Source: Neostapfia colusana
Taxonomy: Eukaryota; Streptophyta; Magnoliopsida; Poales; Poaceae
Direction of reading: 5' to 3'
DNA length: 64,000 nt
Assembly (NCBI GenBank): GCA_030760725.1
Contig: JASWHV010000005.1
Location: forward strand, 27,103,241-27,167,240
Made by a program: the position numbers and the translations under genes. Under the pieces are notes generated by a model. The model saw only the letters and a program-made list of their open reading frames with translations, had not been told where the DNA came from and did not search any database. Shown piece after piece: positions 11,716 through 21,874 of this stretch; positions within the stretch are counted from its first letter, which is position 1, and each line of letters opens with the position of its first letter.

Positions 11716-14700
11716 CTAAGTCTTGTACGTCGTCTTCTGAGAGGGTTGGACCATCCCGATCTTGGTGCGAAGTTCAATGAACTTGAGCCTCCCAAGGGGC
11801 TTCGTGAGCAGGTCCGCAAGCTGGTCATTGGTGTTGATGTAGTTCGCCTTGATGCTCCCTTCCTCCAAGCATTGTCGGATGAAGTGGTACCTCACCCGGA
11901 TGTGCTTGCTCCGTTCATGGAAAACGGGATTCTTTGCCAGGGCCAGAGCGGACACGTTGTCCACCCTGAGTTCGACCACTCCAGTGTCTCTGCTGAGGAG
12001 ATCACCAAGCAGTCGACTAAGCCAGAGCGCCTGAGTCGAAGCGGTGGAGGCCGCTATGTACTCGGCCTCGCAGCTGGACAGGGCCACCACCTGTTGCTTG
12101 ACCGACTGCCAGCTAACGAGGCACTTGCCGAAGAAGAAGAGGATCCCGCTGGTGCTCTTGCTGGTGTCGATGTCGCCGGCGTGGTCGCTATCGCTGTACC
12201 CGACAAGGTGTGCCTCCCCAGGACACCTCGGGTAGTGGAGGCCGTGATCGAGAGTCCCCGCAACATAGCGGATGATCCTCTTCACAGCCTGCTGGTGATC
12301 CGTCGTCGGTCGTTGCAGGAACCGACTAACGTAGCCGACGGAGAATGCCAAGTCCGGCCGTGTGTGGGTGAGGTAGCGAAGGCTCCCCACAAGACGCCGG
12401 TACTGCGTAGCGTCCACCTCCTCCGCCGTGCTGTCGCGGCTCAGCTTCAGCCTCTCCTCCATCGGAGTGAGAGCTGGGTTGCAGTTTGTGAGCCCAGCTA
12501 GCTCAACAATGCGCTTGGCGTAGGCGGTTTGTCGAAGTGTGATCCCGGAGTCGGCCTGGTGCACCTCAATCCCAAGGTAGAAGGAGAGAGATCCCAGGTC
12601 ACTCATCTGGAAGGTGGCTTTCATCTCTTCCTTGAACGCTGCCACCTCCGCATCCTTGGTGCCGGTGATCACCAAGTCGTCGACGTAGACACCCACCAGT
12701 AGGGTGTTTCCTTCATTGCCTCGCCGGTAGATGGCTGCCGCGTGCGGGCATTGCCCGAAGCCCATCCTCTTGAGCGTGGAATCCAACTTGGCATTCCACG
12801 CCCTTGGTGCCTGACGCAAGCCATAAAGGGCCTTGCGCAGGCGCAACACCTTGCCCTCCTTGCCAGGGACCACAAACCCCGGCGGCTGGTGTACGTAGAC
12901 CTCCTCCTTCAAGTCGCCGTTGAGAAACGCCGACTTGACGTCCATGTGCTGGACACGCCAGCCTTCTTGGGCAGCAAGTGCAAGAAGGAGTCGCACGGAT
13001 TCCATCCGTGCCACGGGGGCAAAAGCATCGTCGAAGTCGATCCCCTCCTGCTGCACGAAGCCGCGTGCTACCAAGCGAGCCTTGTGCTTGACGATGGCGC
13101 CGGCTTCATCCCTCTTCAACTTGAACACCCACTTAAGGGTGATCGCACGGTGACCACGAGGGAGATCAGCAAGCTCCCAAGTGCGGTTCGTCTCAACCGC
13201 GTCCATCTCCGACTGCATCGCAGCACGCCATGCCGCGTGTTTCTCGGCCTCCGCAAAAGACCGAGGCTCGCCGTCATCGCACGCAAGGTGCAACTGCGCC
13301 TCCAGATCTCGATCATCCAGATCGTGAGGGGCCAGTCCCGACACCGGCTGGTTGCCGAGAATGTTCTCCATCTTGCGATACCGCAACGGCTCGCCGTCGT
13401 AGCACCCGTCGAGGCGCTCCTCGTCGTGGGAGAGCGGAGTAACAAACTCCACTGGGCCGTGCTCGACACGAGCTGGGGACGGAGTGGGCGTGCCCGGAGG
13501 AGTGGCCGTCGGTGCTGGAGTGCGTGGGGTCGCCGGCTGAGGTGGAGGTGGACGGTCGGGGGTTGGGGTAGACACGCTCGGTGGAGAAGAGTTGCCTACT
13601 CCCCCAACTCCCTTGAAGTGGACGTAGTCGACGATGAAGTCGTCGTGCGTCGAGGTCGAACCGTCGTCCACCGCCTTGTCCCATGCCCATCCTCGCCCTT
13701 CGTTGAACACAACGTCGCGCGTCGTGCGCACACGTTGTGTCTCTGGGTCGAGAATGCGGTAGGCCTTCGAGCCCTCCGCGTAGCCGATGAACACCCCCGG
13801 AGTGCTCCTGTCGTCGAGCTTGCTGATGTGGCCAAGCTCCTTGGCAAACGCGAGGCAGCCGAAGACCCGTAGATGAGAGACCGCCGGCTTGCGCCCATAC
13901 CAAGCCTCGTACGGCGTCCTGCCGTTGAGAGCCTTGGTGGGCGAGCGGTTGAGGATGTAGACAGCCGTCACCACCGCCTCTCCCCAGAAGATAGCCGGCA
14001 TTCCCCTCTGCTTGAGGAGGGCCCGAGCCATCCCCACAACCGTCTGGTTGCGCCGCTCGACGACGCCGTTCTGCTGCGGGCTGTAGGGCGCGGAGTAGTG
14101 GCGCTGAACACCCTCATCCGCGCAATACGACGCGAATTCAGCCGCCGTGAATTCGCCGCCGTTGTCGGTGCGTAGCACACGCAGCTTGCGGCCGCACTCC
14201 GCCTCCGCAATGGCCTGCGCGCGCCTGATGGCGTTCGCAGCCTCTCCCTTGCTGCCAAGGACCACGACCCACATGTAGCGGGAGAGGTCGTCGACGAGCA
14301 GCAGGAAGTAGCGTCGTCCTCCCGGTGTAGCTGGTGTCACCGGGCCACACAAGTCCCCGTGAACGAGCTCGAGCCGTTCCTTAGCTCGAAAGCTCGACTG
14401 CTGGGGAAAAGGAAGCCGCCTCTGCTTCGTCAATACGCAGACGTCGCAGAGCTGCTCCACGTGGTCAAGGCATGGCATGCCTCGCACCATCTCCTTGGCA
14501 CTGAGCTGCTTTAGGGCCTCGAAGTGAAGATGCCCAAAGCGCTCGTGCCACTGCCATGCCTCGTCGTCCCGACGAGTGGCAAGGCAGACAGGCTGTGCTA
14601 CCTGCACGTGAAGGACATAGAGTCGATTGGTGCCTCTAGTTACCTTGGCAAGAAGGCGACGATGGCGATCCCAAATCCTCATGACTCCGTCCTTAATCTC

Positions 14701-16422
14701 CACGCGCGAACCGTTCTCATCCAGCTGTCCCAAGCTGATGATGGAGTTTCTCAATGCGGGGATGTAGTAGACTCCGACGAGCAGCCTGTGCTCACCAGAC
14801 TCGGCGGTGAGGATGACGGAGCCAACACCCTTGATCTCCACGCCGGAGGCGTCACCAAACTTGACAGAGCCTCGGACATTGGAGTCAAGCTCAACGAAGA
14901 ACTCCCGTCGACCAGTCATGTGATGGGTGGCGCCGGTGTCGAGGCACCACCCGTCAGTCTTGTCGTTGCTGGAGCCGTCGCCGAGGAAAGCGTGTGCTTT
15001 TGGCTCATCAAGATGAAGGAGAGCCGCTGCGGTCGATGCCACTAGAGGTGGCTTGATGCTTCCGTGTGCCAGAAGCAAAGCTGGCTCCTCCTCTACCTGT
15101 GCCACGTGGGCCTCCTTCTCCACTTGTGCCACGTGGGCCTGGCCACGTCGTGGCTGTCGACACTCCCTGGCCCAATGACCAAGCTTGCCACAGTTGTGGC
15201 AGGTGTCGTCTCGTGTCGGCTTGTGGTTGCCGACGGTGCCGCCCTGGGCGCCTCCGCGGGCGCCACCCTCGGTACGTCCGCGTGCCCCGGCCTGGGTACC
15301 TCCACGCCCCTTGCGCGACTTGCCGCGCTTGCGGCCGCCTGTCGAGGAAGAGGACTCCCCCTTCTTCCGGTCACCCTGGCCAGCCTCCCACTGCTCGCGA
15401 GTGAGATGAAGCTTCCCGCCAATGGTGATAGGCCCCGAGAGAGGTTGTGGTTCGTCGTTGTCGACGACCTTGAGGCGACCTATCGCCTCTTCAATCGACA
15501 TCGTGGAGAGGTCCAGCAGAGACTCGATCGAGCGAGCGATCTGCTTGTACTTCTCGGGGATGCACCGAAGGAGCTTCTCGACAGCTCTCTCTTCGTTGTA
15601 GGTGTCGTCGCCGAACTGCACCAACTTCTGCAACAAAGTGTTGAGACGGAGCGCAAAGTCATCAACGTCCTCACCTGGCTTAAAGGTCAGGTTCTCCCAC
15701 TCCTTGCGAAGCGCCTGCAGTGTGGACTTGCGGGCGCGGTCGCTGCCGATGCGTGCTGCAGCGATGGCATCCCATGCCTCCTTAGCAGTCCGCTTCTTGG
15801 AAAGCGAGAACTGCATCTCGGGCGGGACTGCAGCAATGAGGGCATCCAACGCCCGTCGATCCTCGTAGTAGTCGACGTCGCCGTACTGAACTGCTTCCCA
15901 CATGTGTCGCACCTGGAGCCGTACCCTCATCACCGCGGCCCACTCAACGTAGTTGGTCTTGGTGAGGGTAGGCCACCCACCGCCGGGACCGACGTCCCTG
16001 ACAATGGCCTGGACCCCGTGGACCCAGCCGCCGCCGCCGCCGGGAGCGCCACCGGCGCGTCCGCGCCCGTCTGGGCTGCGGTTGTCGTGCCCATGGGGGC
16101 GCGCGGCTGCTAGCTGCACCTCTCGTGCTCGCGCCGCCTCCCTCACCGGCCTGAGCTCATCGTCGACGCCGCCGTCGACAGAGCCGCTGGAGCTACTGCC
16201 GCGCAGAGCCTCCAGCTCCGCTGCCGCCGCACGCGCTACAGCCGCCGCCGCCGCTGCTTCCACTTCCGCCCTTGCTGCTGCCAGTTCCGCCGCCGCCAAC
16301 CTTGCCGCCATTGCCGCCGTCGCCGCAGTCTCTGCCGCCGCTCGCTCGCGCTCCTCTGCCGCGGCGACCTCCGTCTGCCGCGCGCTCGAGGCGACCGAGC
16401 GCTGAGACTGTCCGTCGGACAT
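11716..16422 (-). CDS. Element C gag-pol polyprotein, 1568 residues, intact
   Basis: Complete Copia polyprotein on the minus strand. Residues about 12-75 are an Ala/Glu-rich heptad stretch (AAAEERERAAAETAATAAMA) that ordinary Copia gags lack. Gag is about 150-330 (LTKTNYVEWAAVMRVRLQ), the knuckle CHNCGKLGHWAREC about 410, the protease LDTGATHHMTG about 492. The integrase has its HHCC region about 620-660 and a core with HGDLCGPV, LRTDNGGEFTAAEF and PQQNGVVERRN. The RT has YVDD about 1246, and the RNase H has YSDSDHAGD, CEAEYIAAS and ADLLTKPLG. It has no stops, no shifts and no missing catalytic residue that I can see. The stop codon TAG overlaps the polypurine tract, so coding reaches to within 9 bp of the LTR. 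High GC matches element B, a related family with a similar gag. Confidence 0.97.
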   Translation of the reverse strand: MSDGQSQRSVASSARQTEVAAAEERERAAAETAATAAMAARLAAAELAAARAEVEAAAAAAVARAAAAELEALRGSSSSGSVDGGVDDELRPVREAARAREVQLAAARPHGHDNRSPDGRGRAGGAPGGGGGWVHGVQAIVRDVGPGGGWPTLTKTNYVEWAAVMRVRLQVRHMWEAVQYGDVDYYEDRRALDALIAAVPPEMQFSLSKKRTAKEAWDAIAAARIGSDRARKSTLQALRKEWENLTFKPGEDVDDFALRLNTLLQKLVQFGDDTYNEERAVEKLLRCIPEKYKQIARSIESLLDLSTMSIEEAIGRLKVVDNDEPQPLSGPITIGGKLHLTREQWEAGQGDRKKGESSSSTGGRKRGKSRKGRGGTQAGARGRTEGGARGGAQGGTVGNHKPTRDDTCHNCGKLGHWARECRQPRRGQAHVAQVEKEAHVAQVEEEPALLLAHGSIKPPLVASTAAALLHLDEPKAHAFLGDGSSNDKTDGWCLDTGATHHMTGRREFFVELDSNVRGSVKFGDASGVEIKGVGSVILTAESGEHRLLVGVYYIPALRNSIISLGQLDENGSRVEIKDGVMRIWDRHRRLLAKVTRGTNRLYVLHVQVAQPVCLATRRDDEAWQWHERFGHLHFEALKQLSAKEMVRGMPCLDHVEQLCDVCVLTKQRRLPFPQQSSFRAKERLELVHGDLCGPVTPATPGGRRYFLLLVDDLSRYMWVVVLGSKGEAANAIRRAQAIAEAECGRKLRVLRTDNGGEFTAAEFASYCADEGVQRHYSAPYSPQQNGVVERRNQTVVGMARALLKQRGMPAIFWGEAVVTAVYILNRSPTKALNGRTPYEAWYGRKPAVSHLRVFGCLAFAKELGHISKLDDRSTPGVFIGYAEGSKAYRILDPETQRVRTTRDVVFNEGRGWAWDKAVDDGSTSTHDDFIVDYVHFKGVGGVGNSSPPSVSTPTPDRPPPPQPATPRTPAPTATPPGTPTPSPARVEHGPVEFVTPLSHDEERLDGCYDGEPLRYRKMENILGNQPVSGLAPHDLDDRDLEAQLHLACDDGEPRSFAEAEKHAAWRAAMQSEMDAVETNRTWELADLPRGHRAITLKWVFKLKRDEAGAIVKHKARLVARGFVQQEGIDFDDAFAPVARMESVRLLLALAAQEGWRVQHMDVKSAFLNGDLKEEVYVHQPPGFVVPGKEGKVLRLRKALYGLRQAPRAWNAKLDSTLKRMGFGQCPHAAAIYRRGNEGNTLLVGVYVDDLVITGTKDAEVAAFKEEMKATFQMSDLGSLSFYLGIEVHQADSGITLRQTAYAKRIVELAGLTNCNPALTPMEERLKLSRDSTAEEVDATQYRRLVGSLRYLTHTRPDLAFSVGYVSRFLQRPTTDHQQAVKRIIRYVAGTLDHGLHYPRCPGEAHLVGYSDSDHAGDIDTSKSTSGILFFFGKCLVSWQSVKQQVVALSSCEAEYIAASTASTQALWLSRLLGDLLSRDTGVVELRVDNVSALALAKNPVFHERSKHIRVRYHFIRQCLEEGSIKANYINTNDQLADLLTKPLGRLKFIELRTKIGMVQPSQKTTYKT

Positions 16423-16585
16423 GGCGCACTAGTGGGGAAGGGCTGCTGTATGTGGAAGACAAGCTGCTGCTCGTCTGTGCAGGAGAGGAATGAGCTGGAA
16501 CAGCAGGTGTTCCTGCTGCCGGTTGCGGACGGAGAGAGGTGCGGGAAGGGGATGAGCAGGAGATATTTAAGCTACAGGATAGAAC

Positions 16586-16600
16586 GGCTCTGATACCAAA
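16586..16600 (-). promoter_or_regulatory. Element C primer-binding site
   Basis: The minus strand reads TTTGGTATCAGAGCC, starting immediately after the 5' LTR; the TGGTATCAGAGC core is complementary to the 3' end of initiator tRNA-Met, the common Copia primer. Confidence 0.9.
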
Positions 16601-16996
16601 TGTTAGTAGCTGAATTCTTACTCTCATTGAAAGAGAGGATGACACTAGGAGTTGGGGCAATTTTCTTGTCTATTTCTCACACAATGCCATGCCAACCCAA
16701 GGGGTTGAGGCTACATATTTATAGCTGCCATGGCAGCCAAGCATATGCCACAAAGATGCTAGTCTAAGATGCTTAGATGCTGTCCTAATATGCTGTCCAT
16801 GGCTGACACTAAGATGCTGTCCTAGTGTCCTTAATATGCTGTCCTAGTGTCCTTAGATGCTGTCCTAATTAGGGCCACAAAGACCAAAGGACTAGAGTAC
16901 AACAAAGACCAAGGACTAAAGTGCAACAAACTAAAGGACTAGGGTACAAGGGACTAGGGGACCAAAGACCAAAGGACTACAAGACTTATTCCAGCA
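16601..16996 (-). repeat. Element C, 5' LTR
   Basis: 396 bp, same as 11312-11707 by eye. On the minus strand a TATAAATA box lies at 16723-16716, the probable promoter. Confidence 0.97.
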
Positions 16997-17001
16997 TGAT
17001 G

Positions 17002-17298
17002 GAGGACTTAGCTGAAAAATCGAAGGCGCCGATGCTGCGGGTTGATAACAAGTTAGCTATAGACTTGAGCAAAAATCCGGTACACCATGACAGGAGCAAG
17101 CACATCGACGTCAAGTACCACTACATACGGGAGTGTGTGGACAGCGGTACTATTGTGCTTGAGCAAATCTCCACTCAAGACCAGATGGCGGACATCTTGA
17201 CCAAGGCTCTTGGAAGACAGAAGTTCGTGGAGATGAGAAAAAGGATCGGGATTCTAGACATGGGCCAGTGTCAGGATCAGGAGGAGAATGTGGGCTGA
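17002..17298 (+). pseudogene. Element B gag-pol, C-terminal piece (end of RNase H)
   Basis: Ninety-eight codons and a stop, in phase with codon 1367 of the frame ending at 11311 once C and one TGATG copy are removed. It has LRVDNKLAIDLSKNP, RSKHIDVKYHYIRE and MADILTKALGR, the end of a Copia RNase H. It has no start of its own. Confidence 0.95.
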
Positions 17299-17888
17299 TC
17301 TGCCCCTGGCCCAGGGCGGCCAGAATTGGGCCAAGTGGGCTGGTTAGCCCTGGCCCAGGCCGGCCCCTTTCTAGAAGGAATTTGAGTTTAATCTTCTTAG
17401 AGATAGATTAAAAGATCCTTTGTAACAGATTAGGACTCTTGCAAGGGGGGCTATATATACAAGCCAAAAACACCCCAAATTGAGAGAGATCAATACAGAA
17501 AATTTTCCTCCACTTTTCTAACCCTAGCCGCCTCTCTCCCCCTTGCTGCAGCCGCCGCCTAGCCTCTGCCCTAGCCGCCGCCTCCCTCTGCCCTAGCCGC
17601 CACCAGGGGCTAGAACCAGCCGCCGCCCCTGTTTCTCCCTCTGTTCTGCGTCTCTTCAACACCAGAACAGATCGGGCATCTCCTGATTTCCTCCCTGCTC
17701 TGTTATCTCAAGAACAGAATTAATCTGCTCAGTTTTCTGCACCAGGACTGTTCTTCTCCTTGCTGTTATTCCTCTGTTGTTGGCTGAAGAATTTTCTGGT
17801 CTGTCTTCAGGGAAGACAGATCGATCTGCTAGGGCAGATCGGTTTATTCAGCAAGAACAGAGACAGTTTCAGCACCGGAATTGCAACA
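17289..17888 (+). repeat. Element B, 3' LTR
   Basis: Same length as the 5' copy, with TATATATA at 17452-17459. It is preceded by a purine-rich tract aggatcaggaggagaa that serves as polypurine tract. Confidence 0.95.
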
Positions 17889-18172
17889 CGGGAACCGCCG
17901 AAGTGCCTTGCCGGCTTGTCTTCTTAGGAGACTGACTCCTTGACCCACCGCTTCAGTCGGGCGGCTTGGGTCCACCTGTCATCGGCGCTCGATCTAGGAG
18001 CCGAAGCGATTGCCGATGCGGTGTATTCGAAGAGTTCCGAATCGCCTGGAATTGCTCCTGGGAAGGTTTTTAGAAGGGATCTTACCCGCATTGCGGTTTC
18101 CCTTCGCACCTCCCAGCGTTTCTTCTCGGACTCTTGTGCTTTTGCCCTCTTGCCCTTGAGTCCTCCCTCGCC

Positions 18173-19903
18173 ATGGCCTCCAACCCGCCACCAGAGAAGA
18201 AGCGCGCTCGATCTCCTCCAGCGGCGGCGTCTGTGCCAAGTCGGGAATCTGGGGTGCCTGGCACTCCTTCCGGTGGCGACTCGAAGAGGCCCCGGGCTGA
18301 TGCGTTGAGGGGAGCTTCTGGGGCGTCCCCTGCTCCGCCAGTTCAAGCGACTGCGGAGCGGCCGTCAGTGACGGCAGCGGGCTCTGGGAGTCCTACCCCG
18401 GCTCGGAAGTCGGGGTTCAGAGCCCGCTGGAGTGTCCGTGCTTCCCGGCCATCCCCGACTTGCGGGGAGTCTGTGCCGTTGCGCTCGGAGCCCGGGACAA
18501 CTGCCGCGGCCCCCAAGCCAGCGCGAACTTCTCCTGTTCCGGTGTGCCCGGACTCCGCAGCGGCGTCGTCTCTTCCTGCCGAGACGGCCGCCGCGGCCCC
18601 CAAGCCAGCGCAGGTCGACCCTGCACCAGGCGGCCCGGCCTTTACTCCAGCGCCGCCTTCCCCGACTCGCCCCTGTCCACAGGTCAAGAAGCCTGAAGCC
18701 AAAGAGGGTCCGGCAGGTCCGGCTGCCAGAGCCCCGGCGCCAGCTTCTCCTGACCGGCGTCTCGTCTTGGTTGCTGGTGCTTCGACTCCTCTTGAGGATG
18801 AGGTGATGGAGGAGGTCGGGGGAACTGCCCCGGCCTTTGTTGCTCCATTGCCCCTGGCTGATGCCTTCCCGCTTGCCGAGACGAGCGTCCGGCAGGTCTT
18901 GGCTGCACTAGGTCGCGAGCGGGAGGAGTATACAGTTGAACGGGATTGCCTCCTCACCTGGGGGAACCTTTTGCGGGAGCGTACCGCGAAGGTCAGGAGC
19001 GAGCTCGACTCCAGGCGGGAGTTGCTCGACTTCAGGGAAGTGCTCCTCGACCGGCAGAAGCGGGCTGTCGACCGTATGGACGCCGAATCGCGGCGGATCA
19101 ACAGGGAGGCCCTGGAGGCTCACGCCCGGGCCGAGGAGAGCCTCTCTGCCGCTGAGGAAATACGGCAGCGGATGGAGCGCCGTAAACTCGCCGTTGAGGA
19201 ACGGGAGCGTTCCACGGCAGCCGAGGCGGAGAGGGTCGCCGCGCAGCTGGCAGCGGGCGAGGATGACCTTCGAGCTCGGATCGAGGAGCTAGAGATTCTG
19301 AAGGCAGACCTTGACCTGAGGGAGGAACAGGTCTCCCGCGAACGCCGCGCGGTCTTGGAACGGGAGTTGGCCGCCGACTTCAAGGCTTCTGAGTTGGAGC
19401 GGCTCGCCAGGACTCTCCACCTTCGGGAGAGCTTCCTGGCTGCCAAGGAGAAGGAATTCTCCGAGAGAAACCTGGAGGCCCTGCAGGCAGCCCGCCACGA
19501 GGTGGAGGAGCTCTCGGCCTTGCGGTCCTCCGAGGCTCTTGCGGTCTCGAGCTTCGTGGATCGAGCGGGGTCCGCCCTGATCCCTCTTGGCTTCAGTCCG
19601 GTGAGGGCCGCGGCTCCTGCGTTGAAGGTGACGGAGGTGATCCCCGCGCTGGAGTCGATCGGCACCAAGCTGGACAGGCTAGACTCGGTGGTCACCAGCG
19701 AGCTTGAGGCCGAGGGACGCGGCCTAGCCCTAGAGGTCGCCTCACATGTGCTGGCATGCTTCAAGAGCTGCGACCCCTCTTTCTCGCTAGAACCAGCGAG
19801 AGAGGGCCCAGCCGCGGAGCGGGAGGAAGCTGCCAGGGCTGAAGTCGAGGATGTGGCCGCCCTTGTAGCCGCAAGGTTCCGGCGGGAGCCGGGAGGTCCT
19901 TAG
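18173..19903 (+). CDS. Antisense coiled-coil ORF of element A (aORF)
   Basis: An open frame of 576 residues on the strand opposite to gag. The start chosen is ATG 18173 (ccctcgccATGgcc, good plant context); an in-frame ATG at 18134 is possible. Residues about 1-200 are Pro/Ala/Ser rich with a basic cluster KKRAR near the N terminus that could act as a nuclear signal. Residues about 250-460 are heptad-rich (RAEESLSAAEEIRQRMERR, LEILKADLDLREEQVSRERR), a long coiled coil. The end has SALIPLGFSPVR and LDRLDSVV, seen in many grass transposon-associated ORFs. Antisense extra ORFs at this place are known in Tat-lineage elements; their role is not known. It remains uninterrupted, although pol is lost. 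Confidence 0.75.
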   Translation: MASNPPPEKKRARSPPAAASVPSRESGVPGTPSGGDSKRPRADALRGASGASPAPPVQATAERPSVTAAGSGSPTPARKSGFRARWSVRASRPSPTCGESVPLRSEPGTTAAAPKPARTSPVPVCPDSAAASSLPAETAAAAPKPAQVDPAPGGPAFTPAPPSPTRPCPQVKKPEAKEGPAGPAARAPAPASPDRRLVLVAGASTPLEDEVMEEVGGTAPAFVAPLPLADAFPLAETSVRQVLAALGREREEYTVERDCLLTWGNLLRERTAKVRSELDSRRELLDFREVLLDRQKRAVDRMDAESRRINREALEAHARAEESLSAAEEIRQRMERRKLAVEERERSTAAEAERVAAQLAAGEDDLRARIEELEILKADLDLREEQVSRERRAVLERELAADFKASELERLARTLHLRESFLAAKEKEFSERNLEALQAARHEVEELSALRSSEALAVSSFVDRAGSALIPLGFSPVRAAAPALKVTEVIPALESIGTKLDRLDSVVTSELEAEGRGLALEVASHVLACFKSCDPSFSLEPAREGPAAEREEAARAEVEDVAALVAARFRREPGGP

Positions 19904-21874
19904 GACTTGTTTCTCCCTTTTTATCGAGTCTGTAGTCCAGCTCATGGAGCCTTGCATAGTTTGACTCTTTTAGATATTTGTGTCTGTGATGCTTTTTCTC
20001 TCCTTCTTGGCTTTGCCTGACTGAGTCCTTAGCTCCGCAAGGTACTCAGAGGCCTTCTCCAATCTCGGAGCTCTGCACAGACACCTTCCCCGGGCCCTAA
20101 CGGTGTTAGGGGCCCCCGGGGGTCTCCGGATCTCGCCCTATGGGAAGCTCCAAATCTGCCTGCCACGTGGCGGGTCCGGAGCCCCTCCTTAGGGGGCGGG
20201 AGCTCCGGCCCTGCTGGACACGTAGGGCTTTCGGAGCCCTCCCACCGGGGGGGAGGTCCGGTTTCCGCCTGCCACGTGGCGAGCCCGGAGCCCCCCTCAG
20301 GGGAGGCGAGAGCTCCGGGCCCGCTGGACACGTGGGGCCCTCGGGCCCCGCCCCTGCTGAAGGGGCAGGACCCGGTCCTTCCAGTCCTAGGCCGGAGTAG
20401 TTGATAGCTCCTTTCCCTCCGCTTCATGCAGTCCCCATTGCCGTAACCTGGAGGTCCTGCACACAGGCAGAGGAAACGTAATTCTCCTCGGGGGGTCCTC
20501 CCCTCCCGTCTCCTAGTCTTATTCGTCTTACGATCCTGATCCGTTATACGGGGCTTGGGCAATTCTGTGCTCGAGGCGCCGGAGCTCCGGCTCCCTCCGA
20601 GGTCCGGGTACGGTCGCCCGATCCCTAGTACCGGGCCATGCGCTGGGGAAGCAGAGTGCACGTGCTTTGGGTTCATGACCAGGCAAAGCGGTTGTACTCC
20701 CCTGTACCTCCGGAGGGCAGGATGCGCATGCTTTGGGCTCATGGCCTGCTAAGCTGGATACGCACCCTAGACCCCCCATGCACAACGCAGGCCTTTCCTG
20801 GAGGTGACCAACTGGCACCGCAACACCTGACTGGGGGAGGCCCGAGAGACTCACTCGGCCATCGGCAGGTGCCTCAAGCGCGGCCGCCCTCGGTAGGATA
20901 GCGAATGCTGACTATGGATGAGCGCGGGAGAGGGGGAGCTAGATGTACGATGAACATACATAGATAGTGCGATCATAAAAATTAATGCATAATTTAAATG
21001 AGCGCATGAGAGAGAGCTAAGTAGAACAGGTTTCTGTGTTCACGCCCATAGGTGAAATTCTGGTTGTACATGGAGGCAATATTCCGCCTCGTCTACAAGG
21101 GAAGCAAGACTCTACGCGCTTAGGGTCGGAACCAGGCTAAACTGGACGTAGTCCTGTACCGTCCCTTGAGACTTAGCTGCCCCAAGCTCTGTTCCTAGAT
21201 TCTATGGGATTCATTACAGAAGGGAATGACCCTGTTCTACTGATGCTCGGGGCGTAGGACTTACAGTGTTGCTCCATGCCAAGGATTTTGGGAACGGATC
21301 CCACACTCGGTTGAAAGGCATGTGTACCTGGGGCGGCAGCTTTCATGATTCGGAAGGGACCTTCCCTGCTGGGGGAGAGTTTATGGGTCCTTCTCGGGAA
21401 AGAGTGTGCCGCGACACCAGGTTGCCCTTCTGCAGGTCCCTGACGCGTTCGGTTCTTTGGCAGTAGTGCTTAGAGCATCAGCCGAGACCTTGCGTTGTGG
21501 GGTGTTACCTGCAGCAGAGTCTCGTCGACGAGGTTGTTATCTTCACACTGGATTAGGTCCTGCGCGGCTTCTCCTGGGGGCCCCCGGGGAGTTCTCCCCT
21601 TCTGGCTAAGGCCTTCAAGGGGTAGGTGGGCCCGGGCTCATCTTAGATGACCTAAGGCGTCTTCCCCTTCTGGCAAGGCCTTCAAGGGGTCGACAGACCT
21701 TGGGCGGCCCCCGGGAGGTATGTCCGAGGCACGGAGGTGTGCTCTCGGGTGAGGCTGGCCCGACCTCGCACCATTGTGGTCGGTACTAGGGCTGCTGCGA
21801 CTACTTGGGGCTTCTCCAAGGTTGACGCCGCAGCAGTGCAGCCTCCACTGACCCGGGACGGCAGCCGCAGCCGG
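19904..21874. other. Element A non-coding middle, where pol would be expected
   Basis: About 2 kb between the ends of two convergent ORFs. Neither strand shows RT, RNase H or integrase motifs. It holds a CACGTG array at 20160-20350, a short direct duplication around 20640-20760 (each copy with a cTTTGGG.TCATG core), and a repeated ccttctggc..aaggccttcaagggg at about 21598-21690. I find no gene. Confidence 0.6.
20160..20350 (+). repeat. CACGTG repeat array inside element A
   Basis: Four degenerate units of about 54 bp. Each begins with CACGTGG or CACGTAG (near 20164, 20220, 20273, 20327) and continues with CGGAGC, a C-rich run and a GGTCCGG or AGCTCCGG end. It is the same module as in the LTRs of A and E. 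Confidence 0.75.

Larger units (their letters stand above)
11312..16996 (-). mobile_element. Element C: intact, very young Ty1/Copia retrotransposon
   Basis: 5685 bp with 396-bp LTRs at both ends, identical as far as I can compare by eye, and an exact TGATG duplication (11307-11311 and 16997-17001). The minus-strand primer-binding site TTTGGTATCAGAGCC is directly next to 16601. The polypurine tract TAGGGGGAGAA touches the other LTR at 11708. One uninterrupted gag-pol frame fills nearly the whole inside. All parts needed for movement appear present. Confidence 0.97.
6565..17888 (+). mobile_element. Element B: Ty1/Copia retrotransposon, split by element C
   Basis: LTRs of 600 bp each at 6565-7164 and 17289-17888 (TGTGGG...CAACA). 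The duplication CGGGA is exact at 6560-6564 and 17889-17893. The primer-binding site TGGTATCAGAGC (initiator tRNA-Met type) starts at 7170, five bases after the LTR. The single gag-pol frame runs from 7211. I noticed five base differences between the LTRs, so the insertion is recent but older than C, which sits inside it at 11312-16996. Confidence 0.95.

Noticed and set aside
11632..12501. Open frames on the plus strand opposite element C (also 12742-13872 and 15064-16113)
   Set aside because: They mirror the GC-rich codons of the intact C polyprotein on the minus strand and show no family motif.
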